DNA of 64,000 bases from assembly GCF_009711135.1 (NCBI RefSeq), contig NZ_WMIC01000005.1:62001-126000 (forward strand), written 5' to 3'. Each line of letters starts with the position of its first letter. Position 1 is the first letter of the stretch. The notes below the pieces were generated by a model. That model ran no database searches, was not told where the DNA came from, and was given only the letters and a program-made list of their open reading frames with translations. The position numbers and the translations under genes were made by a program. Below, piece after piece: positions 1-7,969 of this stretch. Source of the DNA: Flavobacterium sp. LC2016-01. Its GTDB lineage: Bacteria > Bacteroidota > Bacteroidia > Flavobacteriales > Flavobacteriaceae.

Positions 1-1
1 A

Positions 2-565
2 GAATTATTCGATAAACTTTTTGGTGAAGGAAAAGTAGCTTCTTTAGAAGATTTAAAAGCTAAAATTAAAGAAGATGCTGAAGCACAATTTGCACAGCAA
101 GCTGACCAAAAATTATTATTAGACGTTCAAGATTTCTTGATCGAAAGCACAAAATTTGATTTACCAGCTGAATTCCTTAAAAAATGGTTGCAAACTGTTG
201 GAGAGAAAAAACTTTCTGCAGAAGAAGCTGAAGTGGAATACGCAAGATCTGAAAAAGGTTTACGTTTCCAATTAATCGAAGGAAAAGCAATGGCTCAAAG
301 TAATATCCAAATTACTTTTGAAGACTTAAAAGAGTTTACTTCAGGTGCTATCAGACAACAAATGGCTCAATTTGGACAAACAAACCCAACTGAAGAAGAA
401 GTTCAAGGAATCGTGGCTAGAGTTTTATCTAACCAAGAAGAAGTGAAAAGACTTTCTGAGCAAGTGGTAGCGGCTAAATTGTTAGATTTATTCAAAGAGA
501 AAGCAAATCCAACAACTAAAGAAGTTACTTACGAAGAATTTATTGCTGCTTCATACGGAGAATAA
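2..565 (+). CDS. tig: Trigger factor, C-terminal part (5' end outside window)
   Basis: The reading frame is open from base 2 to the stop at 563-565, so this is the 3' end of a gene that starts upstream of the window; the TTG at 137 is internal. The roughly 187 visible residues are charged and helical and match the C-terminal chaperone arms of trigger factor, the ribosome-bound folding chaperone, with PAEFLKKWL and later long amphipathic helices. The N-terminal ribosome-binding and peptidyl-prolyl isomerase domains are not in the window. The order tig-clpP-clpX that follows is the classic bacterial arrangement and strengthens the call. A strong terminator lies 24 bp after the stop. Confidence 0.9.
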   Translation, partial: ELFDKLFGEGKVASLEDLKAKIKEDAEAQFAQQADQKLLLDVQDFLIESTKFDLPAEFLKKWLQTVGEKKLSAEEAEVEYARSEKGLRFQLIEGKAMAQSNIQITFEDLKEFTSGAIRQQMAQFGQTNPTEEEVQGIVARVLSNQEEVKRLSEQVVAAKLLDLFKEKANPTTKEVTYEEFIAASYGE

Positions 566-588
566 ATTTTAAAGAAATAAGTATATTG

Positions 589-623
589 AGAGCGTCAGGA
601 TTTTTTTCCTGACGCTCTTTTGT
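589..623 (+). terminator. Rho-independent terminator of tig
   Basis: Perfect 12-bp stem (AGAGCGTCAGGA at 589-600, complement at 607-618) with a six-T loop, followed by a T-rich run. It sits directly after the tig stop and separates tig from clpP. Confidence 0.85.
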
Positions 624-650
624 TTTAATTTATTTTTGATTACTTTTCAG

Positions 651-791
651 GAGCTAATCCAGCTATCCGTTGCAAGTTTTTCATTGCTGCCTTTTTTTGT
701 AAGGTATAAAAAGAGCTTCCGCTGGTCGCTTTTTTCTACCAACAAAAAATAGTTGCCATTTCAAAAAGCTTTTCACTGCTATCTGGGCTAG
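651..791 (+). repeat. Dispersed conserved-arm repeat, copy A (long interior)
   Basis: The left arm (GCTATCCGTTGCAAG near 662) and right arm (TCACTGCTATCTGGGCTA near 773-790) match the arms of copies at 3786, 9323, 40898, 49080 and 53210. Between them is about 100 bp of unrelated T-rich and A-rich sequence. The copy is intergenic. Boundaries are by eye and this is the most divergent member. Confidence 0.5.
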
Positions 792-803
792 AAATAGGAC
801 AAA

Positions 804-835
804 TTGACATTCTTTAGAAAGAGGTATAACCTTTG
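804..835 (+). promoter_or_regulatory. Probable clpP promoter
   Basis: TTGACA at 804-809 is followed by TATAACCTTTG at 825-835, close to the TTG/TAnnTTTG pair of the Bacteroidota primary sigma factor but with one extra base inside the -7 motif. The implied leader is about 40 nt before the ATG at 882. Confidence 0.4.
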
Positions 836-881
836 ATGAAGAATAAATACGTTAAATAAAGTAAACTTAGAACAGATACAT

Positions 882-1556
882 ATGAACTACGGTAAAGAAT
901 TCAAAAAATTTGCTACAAAGCACCAAGGAGTTAACACAATGTACTATGACAAAATCATAGCAGCGATGAACCCAACAAACATGACTCCATATATTATCGA
1001 AGAACGTCAGTTGAATATTTCTCAATTAGACGTTTTTTCAAGATTAATGATGGACAGAATTATCTTTTTAGGAACAGGTATCGACGACCAAATCGCTAAT
1101 ATCGTTCAGGCGCAGTTGTTATTTTTAGAAAGCGCTGATGCATCAAAAGATATTCAAATTTACTTAAACTCTCCAGGAGGAAGTGTTTATGCAGGTTTAG
1201 GAATTTATGACACTATGCAGTACATCAAGCCAGATGTTGCTACAATCTGTACAGGAATGGCAGCTTCAATGGGAGCAGTTTTATTATGTGCTGGAGCAGC
1301 AGGAAAACGTTCGGCTTTGCCACATTCTAGAGTAATGATTCACCAGCCATCTGGAGGAGCACAAGGTGTTGCAACAGATATGGAAATTAACTTACGTGAA
1401 ATGCTGAAATTAAAAGATGAGCTATATCACATCATTTCACAACATTCAGGACAAACTTTTGATAAAGTTCACAAAGACAGTGAACGTGATTATTGGATGA
1501 TCGCTGACGAAGCAAAAGAATACGGAATGATTGATGAAGTTTTGAGAAGAAGCTAA
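882..1556 (+). CDS. clpP: ATP-dependent Clp protease proteolytic subunit
   Basis: A 224-residue serine protease that assembles into the barrel of the cytoplasmic ClpXP/ClpAP protease. The catalytic triad is visible: Ser129 in GMAASMGAV, His154 in VMIHQPSGG and Asp203 in ERDYWM. Their spacings (25 and 49 residues) equal those in E. coli ClpP. The conserved NSPGGSV turn at 96-102 is present. The N-terminus is about 20-30 residues longer than the catalytic core needs; an internal ATG at 939 (MYYDKIIA) is an alternative start, and a propeptide is possible. It lies upstream of clpX with 175 bp between them, and clpX has its own promoter. Confidence 0.97.
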   Translation: MNYGKEFKKFATKHQGVNTMYYDKIIAAMNPTNMTPYIIEERQLNISQLDVFSRLMMDRIIFLGTGIDDQIANIVQAQLLFLESADASKDIQIYLNSPGGSVYAGLGIYDTMQYIKPDVATICTGMAASMGAVLLCAGAAGKRSALPHSRVMIHQPSGGAQGVATDMEINLREMLKLKDELYHIISQHSGQTFDKVHKDSERDYWMIADEAKEYGMIDEVLRRS

Positions 1557-1573
1557 AAAATTAAGTTTTTATT

Positions 1574-1630
1574 GTTTCAAGTTTCAGGTTTCAAGTTAAC
1601 AAAGGCAATTTGAAATCTGAAACTCGAAAC
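1574..1630. repeat. Imperfect 24-bp inverted repeat after clpP
   Basis: The arms at 1574-1597 (GTTTCAAGTTTCAGG start) and 1607-1630 are complementary apart from three positions, with a 9-nt loop. It could form a weak terminator for clpP, although no strong T-run follows. Similar TTGAAACTTGAAAC text recurs near 61378-61405, so this is probably another dispersed intergenic repeat. Confidence 0.5.
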
Positions 1631-1656
1631 TTAAAACAAAAATAAAAAGAGTTAAG

Positions 1657-1709
1657 AAGTTACTAAGTTTTGGAGGTTTTGGTAAAAAGTCTCTAAAACT
1701 TAGTAACTT
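1657..1709. promoter_or_regulatory. Perfect 15-bp inverted repeat overlapping the clpX promoter
   Basis: The left arm AAGTTACTAAGTTTT (1657-1671) and right arm AAAACTTAGTAACTT (1695-1709) are exact reverse complements separated by 23 nt. The right arm contains most of the -7 element TAACTTTG (1704-1711), so the repeat could be an operator or could fold the 5' end of any transcript reading through from clpP. Confidence 0.6.
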
Positions 1710-1711
1710 TG
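1678..1711 (+). promoter_or_regulatory. clpX promoter
   Basis: TTTG at 1678-1681 and a perfect TAnnTTTG (TAACTTTG) at 1704-1711, with 22 nt between, as expected for the Bacteroidota primary sigma factor. Transcription would begin about 15 nt before the clpX ATG. Confidence 0.6.
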
Positions 1712-1731
1712 CAGCTTATAACGAAAAAAGA

Positions 1732-2964
1732 ATGGCTAAAGTAGTATTAGAATGTTCGTTTTGTGGAAGAAAAAAGCCAGAAACTAATTTATTGATTGCT
1801 GGTATCAATGCACATATTTGTGATAAATGTATTGAACAAGCGCACGGAATTGTATTAGAAGAATTAAAATCAAGCGGAAGCGCGAAACTTGTTGGGGATT
1901 TAATTTTAAAGAAACCAAAAGAAATCAGAGCTTTCCTTGATCAATATGTAATTGGTCAGGACCAGACAAAAAAAGTAATGTCGGTTGCAGTTTACAATCA
2001 CTACAAACGTTTAATGCAACAGCAGTTAGACGATGAAGTTGAGATTGAAAAAAGCAACATCATTATGGTAGGTCAAACCGGAACTGGAAAAACATTAGTT
2101 GCAAAAACAATTGCAAAAATGCTAGACGTTCCGTTGGCTATTGTTGATGCTACGGTATTGACAGAAGCAGGTTATGTAGGAGAAGATGTTGAAAGTATTT
2201 TAACTCGTTTGCTTCAAGCTGCTGATTATGATGTAACCAAAGCAGAAAGAGGAATCGTATTTATTGATGAGATTGATAAAATTGCACGTAAGAGCGATAA
2301 TCCGTCAATAACGCGTGACGTTTCTGGTGAAGGTGTACAGCAGGCTTTATTGAAATTGCTAGAAGGAACTGTTGTTAACGTACCGCCAAAAGGTGGACGT
2401 AAACACCCAGACCAAAAGTTTGTTGAGGTAAATACTCAAAATATCTTGTTTATTGCAGGTGGTGCTTTTGATGGAGTAGAGCGTATTATTTCTAAACGTT
2501 TGAACCGTCAGGCAGTGGGTTATTCAACTTCAAAGAATGTTGACAATATCGACAAAGACAATTTATTGCAATATATCATCCCAAAAGATATTAAAGATTT
2601 CGGATTGATTCCGGAGATAATTGGGCGTTTGCCAGTTTTAACGCATATGGATCCTTTAGACAGAGAAACATTGCGTGCAATTTTGACACAGCCTAAAAAT
2701 GCATTAGTAAAACAATATCAGAAATTATTTTTAATGGATGATGTTGAATTCAGTATTACTGATGAAGCTTTAGATTTTATTGTTGATAAAGCTCTAGAAT
2801 ACAAATTAGGCGCACGTGGATTGCGTTCGCTTTGTGAAGCAATTTTGACAGATGCAATGTACGAACTGCCAAGTTCTGATGATAAAGTTTTATCGATCGA
2901 TAAAGATTATGCAGAACATACGTTAAGTAAAAACTTATTGAAGCGAATGGAAATTGCTTCGTAA
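1732..2964 (+). CDS. clpX: ATP-dependent Clp protease ATP-binding subunit ClpX
   Basis: A 410-residue AAA+ unfoldase that recognises substrates and feeds them to ClpP. The N-terminal zinc-binding domain has Cys8, Cys11, Cys30 and Cys33. Walker A GQTGTGKT is at 114-121, the GYVG pore loop at 147-150 and Walker B VFIDE at 176-180. The RKH loop follows at about 223-225, and sensor 2 (LGARGLR) is in the C-terminal small domain. The length is normal for the family. It follows clpP on the same strand behind its own promoter, and a terminator follows the stop. Confidence 0.98.
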   Translation: MAKVVLECSFCGRKKPETNLLIAGINAHICDKCIEQAHGIVLEELKSSGSAKLVGDLILKKPKEIRAFLDQYVIGQDQTKKVMSVAVYNHYKRLMQQQLDDEVEIEKSNIIMVGQTGTGKTLVAKTIAKMLDVPLAIVDATVLTEAGYVGEDVESILTRLLQAADYDVTKAERGIVFIDEIDKIARKSDNPSITRDVSGEGVQQALLKLLEGTVVNVPPKGGRKHPDQKFVEVNTQNILFIAGGAFDGVERIISKRLNRQAVGYSTSKNVDNIDKDNLLQYIIPKDIKDFGLIPEIIGRLPVLTHMDPLDRETLRAILTQPKNALVKQYQKLFLMDDVEFSITDEALDFIVDKALEYKLGARGLRSLCEAILTDAMYELPSSDDKVLSIDKDYAEHTLSKNLLKRMEIAS

Positions 2965-3018
2965 AAAATGCGAAATAATTTTGTTAAAGTTTTAAACTTT
3001 GACAAAGTTCAATTATAG

Positions 3019-3049
3019 AACCTGTTCATTTATTTGAACAGGTTTTTTT
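3019..3049 (+). terminator. Rho-independent terminator of clpX
   Basis: Perfect 10-bp stem AACCTGTTCA (3019-3028) / TGAACAGGTT (3035-3044), 6-nt loop, then a run of seven T. Confidence 0.85.
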
Positions 3050-3098
3050 ATACTTTTTCAATTAGATTTTCGTTTCAGATTTTATGTAAATTGTAGAC

Positions 3099-3752
3099 AT
3101 GAAAAATATGATTTTTGTAATTGGCTTTGCTTTGCTTTTATCTTGTACCCAAAAAGATAATAAAGAAATAGTGATTTCTAAAAATGAAAATAAAGTTGAA
3201 ATAATTGGAGAATCAAAGCCCCGAATAGAGGTCGATTACAGTAAATTTTATAAAGAGGCAAAAGCGTATACGCTTCAAAACAATTTAAATAAAGACAAAT
3301 TTATTTTAATCGATTTGGGATTGCATTCCGGCTTAAAACGATTTTTTATTTATGATTTTAAAAAGAATGCAATTGTAAAATCCTGCATGGTTAGTCACGG
3401 CTGTGGTGATAATAGATGGGGCGCAACAACGACTAAAGAAAAAGCGCAGATTAGCAATGAGTTTGATTCGCATCGTTCTTCGGTGGGAAAGTATGTTGTA
3501 TTAGACCGAGGCGTAAGTCAATGGGGAATCAAGGTAAATTACATTTTACAGGGAAAAGAGAAAACCAATTCGAATGCGAGAAACCGTGCGATAGTTTTAC
3601 ATTCCTGGGAAGCGGTTTCTGAAAATGAAGTTTATCCCGAAGGTACTCCTGAAGGCTGGGGCTGTCCGGCTGTTTCAAATGAAAGCATGAAAGAAATTGA
3701 TGAACTTTTGAAAACAAATAAAAAAGTCCTGATGTGGGTTATTAAGTCCTAA
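3099..3752 (+). CDS. Murein L,D-transpeptidase family lipoprotein (YkuD_2 type)
   Basis: 217 residues. The N-terminus is a lipoprotein signal ending in LLLSC with the lipid-acceptor Cys at 16, which places the protein in the cell envelope. The C-terminal half carries the L,D-transpeptidase-like catalytic pattern: His168 in VLHSW and Cys189 in GWGCPAVS, plus a SHGCG motif at 99-103. Families of this type crosslink or trim peptidoglycan; substrate and exact reaction cannot be read from sequence. It is a single gene between the clpX terminator and a convergent regulator. The small-residue pattern around the Cys is intact, so it should be active. Confidence 0.85.
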   Translation: MKNMIFVIGFALLLSCTQKDNKEIVISKNENKVEIIGESKPRIEVDYSKFYKEAKAYTLQNNLNKDKFILIDLGLHSGLKRFFIYDFKKNAIVKSCMVSHGCGDNRWGATTTKEKAQISNEFDSHRSSVGKYVVLDRGVSQWGIKVNYILQGKEKTNSNARNRAIVLHSWEAVSENEVYPEGTPEGWGCPAVSNESMKEIDELLKTNKKVLMWVIKS

Positions 3753-3785
3753 CTAACTGGTGTTTTGAAAATAAAATTTCTCGTT

Positions 3786-3865
3786 TAGCCCTGATCGAAA
3801 CGGTATCCTTTTACTGCGGTCCCGAAGCCTCGGGACGCAGTAAAAGATATAGTGTAGAGCAGGAC
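3786..3865 (-). repeat. Dispersed conserved-arm repeat, copy B
   Basis: Arms TAGCCCTGATCGAAACGG... and ...AGTGTAGAGCAGGAC flank a perfect hairpin (ACTGCGGTCCCGAAGCC / CGGGACGCAGT region, 3813-3841). The arm order is reversed relative to the copy at 40898. It fills the spacer between two convergent genes and could also act as their terminator. Confidence 0.6.
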
Positions 3866-3906
3866 AAGTGGTCTTTTGAAAACGAAATTGCCTGCTCCTA
3901 AAAAAA

Positions 3907-4872
3907 TTACTGCACTCTAAATTTCTCTCTATATTCAATAGGTTTCATGCCAACCATTTTATAAAACACTTTTCTAAATGCTTTTGGATCGTTATAACCG
4001 GTTTTTTCGATAATTTCTGAAATCGAAAGCTGGGTTTGTTCAAGATACTTTTTTGAACTTTCGACTCTTATATTTTGTAAATATTCGATTGGCGGAATTC
4101 CGGTTACTTGTTTAAAGCGGCGTGTCATGTTTCGGGCGCTTGTTGGAATATCTTTGGTGATTTCTTCCAGTTTTTCGATCGTATTATAATGGCTTTCTAT
4201 TTTTTGTTGCAACATCGCCACTAAAGTGTCGTTGTGCAGATGATTGGGTCTGAAAGTGCTGAAATAACTTTGTTTATAGCGATTTAAATCGATCGAAAAT
4301 ATTTTGGCAATCTGAACAGCAATTTCGTTTCCGCAGTATTTCTGAACTAAAAGAATCAATAAATGAAATGTTGAGGTTGATCCGCCGCTGGTATATAAAC
4401 TGCCGTCGGCAGTCAAGGTTTCTTCGGGTTTTAATTTTACTAACGGAAAAGCTTTTGTAAAAGCACTACAGGCGTCAACATGTGTAGTGGCCAATTTTTC
4501 GTTTAATAAACCTGACGCGGCAAACAAAAAAGCGCCTGTGCAAAAACTGGCTAATTCGGCTCCGGATTGATGCTGTTTTTTTAGCCACGGAATAAAATCT
4601 TTGTTTTTTGCGATCATTTCGCTCATATTATCTGTGGTAAAAGCGGGAATCAAAATCAGATCCAGATCGATATTTGAAGTTTCAATTGCATGAACATCAT
4701 ACCCAAATACCTGTTCATTAGTAATTTGGCCAGCCGATTGAAAAACCATAATATCAAAAGGTTTTTCAGATTCCTTGCTAAGTTTATTGGCTGTTTCAAA
4801 AACTTCTAAAATCGCAGCTATACTTAATAATTTGTAGTCGTGCGGTACAATTAAACCTGTTTTCTTGCTCAT
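3907..4872 (-). CDS. GlxA-family transcriptional regulator (DJ-1/PfpI domain + AraC HTH)
   Basis: 321 residues from the ATG at 4872; the frame continues to a TTG at 4899 but MSKKTGLIVP is the natural start. Residues about 5-170 form a DJ-1/PfpI-like domain with the nucleophile-elbow Cys111 in SFCTGAFLFA. The last about 100 residues form two AraC-type helix-turn-helix units (RNMTRRFKQVTG and the C-terminal FRKVFYKMVGMKPIEYR). Members sense small molecules and activate nearby genes. It is divergent from the VOC/SRPBCC run beginning at 5013, which makes that run its likely target. Ligand unknown. Confidence 0.9.
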   Translation of the reverse strand: MSKKTGLIVPHDYKLLSIAAILEVFETANKLSKESEKPFDIMVFQSAGQITNEQVFGYDVHAIETSNIDLDLILIPAFTTDNMSEMIAKNKDFIPWLKKQHQSGAELASFCTGAFLFAASGLLNEKLATTHVDACSAFTKAFPLVKLKPEETLTADGSLYTSGGSTSTFHLLILLVQKYCGNEIAVQIAKIFSIDLNRYKQSYFSTFRPNHLHNDTLVAMLQQKIESHYNTIEKLEEITKDIPTSARNMTRRFKQVTGIPPIEYLQNIRVESSKKYLEQTQLSISEIIEKTGYNDPKAFRKVFYKMVGMKPIEYREKFRVQ

Positions 4873-4904
4873 GATTTGTGGTATTTGAAAGATTAGCAAT
4901 TTGA

Positions 4905-4912
4905 CAAAAGTA
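4905..4912 (-). promoter_or_regulatory. -7 element of the GlxA-type regulator gene
   Basis: On the minus strand this reads TACTTTTG, a perfect TAnnTTTG, and would give a leader of about 28 nt before the ATG at 4872. No clear TTTG -33 element is seen; a small palindrome GTCATTTAAGAC lies just upstream (4921-4932). Confidence 0.5.
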
Positions 4913-5012
4913 AGTAAAATGTCTTAAATGACCCTAAAAATGACTTTTATTAGCATTTTTAAGTAATCTTAAAAAATTACATTTGTTTTAATTAATTTGT
5001 AATTTTATCAAG

Positions 5013-5423
5013 ATGAAAACAAAAATCTTCTTAAATCTTCCTGTAAAAGATTTAAACAAGGCAGTGGCTTTTTATAATGAACTTGGCTTTTCGACCAATC
5101 CAAAATTCACAAATGAAAAAGGAGCTTGTCTGGTTATTGACGAAAATATATTTGTGATGCTTTTGGTTGAAGAGTTTTATCAAACCTTTACCAAAAAGCA
5201 AATTTGTGATGCTGCTACAACTAGTGAAGTACTTATTTCAATTTCTTTGGATTCTCGTCAACAAGTTGATGAAATGACCGAAAAAGCTGTTAAAGCTGGC
5301 GGGGTGGATTATATTCCAGCAAAAGATTATGGATGGATGTATCAAAGAACTTTTCTAGATGTTGACAACCATCACTGGGAAATTTTCCACATGGATGAAA
5401 GTCAGATTCCAGAAATGGGATAG
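5013..5423 (+). CDS. VOC (glyoxalase/bleomycin-resistance fold) family protein
   Basis: 136 residues with the paired beta-alpha-beta-beta-beta modules of the vicinal oxygen chelate fold. It begins KIFLNLPVKDLNKAVAFYNELGF and ends in DVDNHHWEIFHMD, which carries a typical C-terminal metal-ligand-type region. Substrate unknown. It is the first gene of a same-strand run and is a paralogue of the gene at 6422 (same NLPVK start and GWMY motif). The gap to the next gene is 22 bp, consistent with co-transcription. Members of such small VOC groups are often annotated as extradiol-dioxygenase- or glyoxalase-like without biochemical support. Confidence 0.85.
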   Translation: MKTKIFLNLPVKDLNKAVAFYNELGFSTNPKFTNEKGACLVIDENIFVMLLVEEFYQTFTKKQICDAATTSEVLISISLDSRQQVDEMTEKAVKAGGVDYIPAKDYGWMYQRTFLDVDNHHWEIFHMDESQIPEMG

Positions 5424-5445
5424 TTTTTAATTAAATATTTAAAAT

Positions 5446-5850
5446 ATGATTACTGTCCAAAACACAATAGAAGCATCAATAGAGAAAGTTTGGGAATTTT
5501 GGACTTTACCAGAACATATTCAAAACTGGAACACAGCTATAGACAACTGGTATACACAATATGCTGAAAATGATTTGAAAGCTGGCGGGAAATTTAAATA
5601 TAAAATGGCCCAAAAAGAGGGAGCCGCAAGTTTTGATTTTGAAGGAATCTATACTAAAATTGAAAGTCATTTATTAATAGAATACAAACTCACTGATAAT
5701 AGAATAGGAAGCGTACATTTTGAAAAAATCGATAATAAAGTGAAAATTATCGAAGTTTTTGAACCCACAAAAGAAGATTCTGAAAGCATGCAGAAGCAAT
5801 GGTGTCAAACGGTTATTGATAATTTTAAAGCGTACGTCGAAAATAATTAG
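5446..5850 (+). CDS. SRPBCC (AHSA1-like) domain protein, first of a tandem pair
   Basis: 134 residues with the START/Bet v1-like pattern: an N-terminal ITVQNTIEASIEKVWEFWTLPEHI strand-helix, a central KAGGKFKYKM and a long C-terminal helix after MQKQWCQTVIDNF. The fold makes a hydrophobic ligand pocket; AHSA1-type members in bacteria are mostly of unknown ligand. It is closely similar to the next gene at 5898 (both 134 residues, same KVWEFW and MQ..W motifs), indicating recent tandem duplication. No signal peptide, so cytoplasmic. Confidence 0.85.
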   Translation: MITVQNTIEASIEKVWEFWTLPEHIQNWNTAIDNWYTQYAENDLKAGGKFKYKMAQKEGAASFDFEGIYTKIESHLLIEYKLTDNRIGSVHFEKIDNKVKIIEVFEPTKEDSESMQKQWCQTVIDNFKAYVENN

Positions 5851-5897
5851 GCGCTATTTTAAACTAAGAAAGAAATTCATAAAATAATTTTATAACA

Positions 5898-6302
5898 ATG
5901 ATAACAATAAAAAATACGGTAAAGGCATCTAAAGAGAAAGTTTGGGAATTTTGGAATAAACCGGAGCACATTACAAAATGGGCATTTGCATCTCCAGAAT
6001 GGCATGCGCCTCGTGCAGAAAATGATTTAAAAGAAGGAGGAAAATTCACTACAACCATGGCAGCGAAAGATGGAAGTATGAGTTTTGATTTCTGGGGAGA
6101 ATATACTTTGGTAAAAGAAAATGAAGCAATCAATTATACAATGGGAGATGGAAGAAAAGCTGAAATTATCTTTAAAGAAATTTCTGAAGGAGTCGAAATA
6201 ATTGAAATTTTTGAACCAGAAACTCAAAATCCGGAAGAAATGCAACGCGGTGGATGGCAGGCAATTTTGGATAATTTTAAAAATTACGTTGAGAATAATT
6301 AG
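5898..6302 (+). CDS. SRPBCC (AHSA1-like) domain protein, second of a tandem pair
   Basis: 134 residues and paralogous to the gene ending 47 bp upstream. Shared landmarks are ITIKNTVKASKEKVWEFW at the start, LKEGGKF in the middle, VEIIEIFEPE and a C-terminal helix ending NFKNYVENN. It is a single-domain ligand-binding fold with no visible catalytic signature. The two copies differ through the ligand-pocket region, so they probably bind different or modified ligands. Confidence 0.85.
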   Translation: MITIKNTVKASKEKVWEFWNKPEHITKWAFASPEWHAPRAENDLKEGGKFTTTMAAKDGSMSFDFWGEYTLVKENEAINYTMGDGRKAEIIFKEISEGVEIIEIFEPETQNPEEMQRGGWQAILDNFKNYVENN

Positions 6303-6421
6303 TTTCTTTTAGGTTCACATGTTCTAAGGTGCAGAGGGACAAAGGCTCAGTAAATCGTCAAACTGTGCTTGCATTGCTTACATGGTTTAAAAAATAATTG
6401 TTTCACAAAAAAAATAAAAAA

Positions 6422-6829
6422 ATGACAAAACAAATATGGTTGAATTTGCCCGTTAAGAATATTGCAAAAGCGAAGGATTTTTTCTGGAAAATAGGTTTTT
6501 CGTTTAATGAACAGCACGATACGCCAAGTTCTACTTGTATGGTAGTTGGTGAAGGACATTTTGTTGTGATGCTTTTTGAAGAATCACTTTTTGCTACTTT
6601 TTCTCAAAACAGCATTACAGACACCAATTCAAGTTCTGAAGTATTGATTTCGATTGATGCTGAAAACCGAGAAGAAGTTGATGAATTAGCGAAAAAAGTG
6701 ACTGAAGCCGGCGGAACTGTTTTTGCAGCACCAGAAGAAAGTCAAGGCTGGATGTATGGCTTTGGATTTGCTGATTTAGACGGACATCGCTGGAATGTTT
6801 TGTTTATGGATTTTAGTAAATTATCGTAA
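6422..6829 (+). CDS. VOC family protein
   Basis: 135 residues from the ATG at 6422; the frame extends to a TTG at 6398, but MTKQIWLNLPVKNIAKAKDFF aligns with the start of the paralogue at 5013. The C-terminus DLDGHRWNVLFMD matches the conserved VOC end. It shares a 1-bp spacing with the next gene (stop at 6827-6829, ATG at 6831), so the two are almost certainly translated together. Substrate unknown. Confidence 0.85.
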   Translation: MTKQIWLNLPVKNIAKAKDFFWKIGFSFNEQHDTPSSTCMVVGEGHFVVMLFEESLFATFSQNSITDTNSSSEVLISIDAENREEVDELAKKVTEAGGTVFAAPEESQGWMYGFGFADLDGHRWNVLFMDFSKLS

Positions 6830-6830
6830 T

Positions 6831-7268
6831 ATGGAAACGTTAGAATTTAAAATTAGAATAAAAGCTCCAGCAACAAAAGTCTGGGAGGTTTTATGGAACG
6901 ATGACACTTATAAAGAATGGACGGGCGCTTTTTGCGAAGGTTCGTATGCCATAAGTGATTGGAATGAGGGTGATAAAATCCATTTTATGTCGCCAAGCGG
7001 TGAAGGAATGAACAGCATTATCGAAAAGAAAATTCCAAATGAATACATGGCTTTTAAGCATGTTGGAGAGATTAAAGATTATAAAGAACTGCCTCTTGAC
7101 GAAGAAACTAAAAAGTGGAGCGGTGCAATGGAAACGTATCGATTAACTGCAGACGATGAATTTGTCGATTTGACAACTCAAGTTGATGTAGTCGAAAAGT
7201 ATATCGATTATTTTAAAGAAGCTTTTCCGAAAGGATTGGAAAAAGTGAAAGAATTGGCGGAAAAATAG
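6831..7268 (+). CDS. SRPBCC domain protein
   Basis: 145 residues from the ATG at 6831, chosen because METLEFKIRIKAPATKVWEVLW is the standard SRPBCC start and because it lies one base after the upstream stop; the longer frame from 6795 would read through the end of the VOC gene. The fold has KVWEVLWNDDTYKEWTGAF and a C-terminal amphipathic helix. It is more diverged than the pair at 5446/5898. Function unknown. Confidence 0.85.
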   Translation: METLEFKIRIKAPATKVWEVLWNDDTYKEWTGAFCEGSYAISDWNEGDKIHFMSPSGEGMNSIIEKKIPNEYMAFKHVGEIKDYKELPLDEETKKWSGAMETYRLTADDEFVDLTTQVDVVEKYIDYFKEAFPKGLEKVKELAEK

Positions 7269-7374
7269 AGTTAAAAGAACAAAGAATATAGAATATAGAG
7301 GGAAAACTTGTTTATTCTTAAAACCTTTTTAAAAAACAATAACAATTTATAATTAACAATTAATAAAAAAAATC

Positions 7375-7812
7375 ATGGCAACAGTAAACCCTTATTTACT
7401 TTTTGACGGAAATTGCGAAGAAGCATTTCTGTTTTACAAATCCGTTTTTGGCGGGGAATTTCCATACATCGGAAAATTTAAAGAAATGCCCGTGGAAGAA
7501 GGATGTGATCAAGTTTCAGCAGAAGATGCAGAAAGAATTATGCACGTTTCATTACCAATTGGCAACACAGTTTTGATGGGAAGTGACAGTTCAACAAGAT
7601 TTGGAAAACTTCCTATTGGCGACAATTTTTCAGTTTCGATTAATACAGAAAGCACAGAAGAAGCTGACCGAATTTATAATGGACTTTCAGTTGGAGGTAA
7701 AATCGAAATGCCTTTAGCTAAAACTTTTTGGGGTGCTTATTTCGGAATGTTCACAGATAAATTCGGTACAAAATGGATGGTAAACTTTGATGAAAACCAG
7801 CCAACAGGATAA
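7375..7812 (+). CDS. PhnB-like VOC family protein
   Basis: 145 residues beginning MATVNPYLLFDGNCEEAFLFY and containing FGGEFPYIGKFKEMP and a C-terminal FGTKWMVNFDENQP, the signature of the PhnB/'3-demethylubiquinone-9 methyltransferase-like' subgroup of the VOC fold. Despite that family name there is no methyltransferase motif. It closes the VOC/SRPBCC run; a strong terminator follows at 7862. There is a 106-bp AT-rich gap before it. Confidence 0.85.
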   Translation: MATVNPYLLFDGNCEEAFLFYKSVFGGEFPYIGKFKEMPVEEGCDQVSAEDAERIMHVSLPIGNTVLMGSDSSTRFGKLPIGDNFSVSINTESTEEADRIYNGLSVGGKIEMPLAKTFWGAYFGMFTDKFGTKWMVNFDENQPTG

Positions 7813-7861
7813 TTTTAAAGTTACGTTATTGTAATAGCGGAACATATTTGTTAAATTACTT

Positions 7862-7893
7862 GAAAAAGCACATGTTTATGTGCTTTTTCTTTT
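7862..7893 (+). terminator. Terminator closing the VOC/SRPBCC run
   Basis: Perfect 12-bp stem GAAAAAGCACAT (7862-7873) / ATGTGCTTTTTC (7878-7889), GTTT loop, then T's. Confidence 0.85.
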
Positions 7894-7969
7894 CAAAAAA
7901 ACAAAGATTATTCTTTTTTATCAACGAGAGATTGCCGATTTTTGTCGCTTCAAAATCAATTAAGGAAAA

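Larger units (their letters stand above)
566..881. other. Non-coding tig-clpP spacer
   Basis: This 316-bp stretch holds the tig terminator (589-623), a divergent copy of a dispersed repeat (651-791) and a probable clpP promoter (804-835). No open reading frame with coding character was seen. Confidence 0.6.

Noticed and set aside
804..835. TTGACA/TATAAC read as an E. coli-type sigma-70 promoter
   Set aside because: The spacing is only 15 nt and the host phylum uses TTG/TAnnTTTG; kept only as a low-confidence Bacteroidota promoter.
3753..3938. Short minus-strand frame after the L,D-transpeptidase gene
   Set aside because: It consists of repeat copy B and the regulator's tail in another frame.
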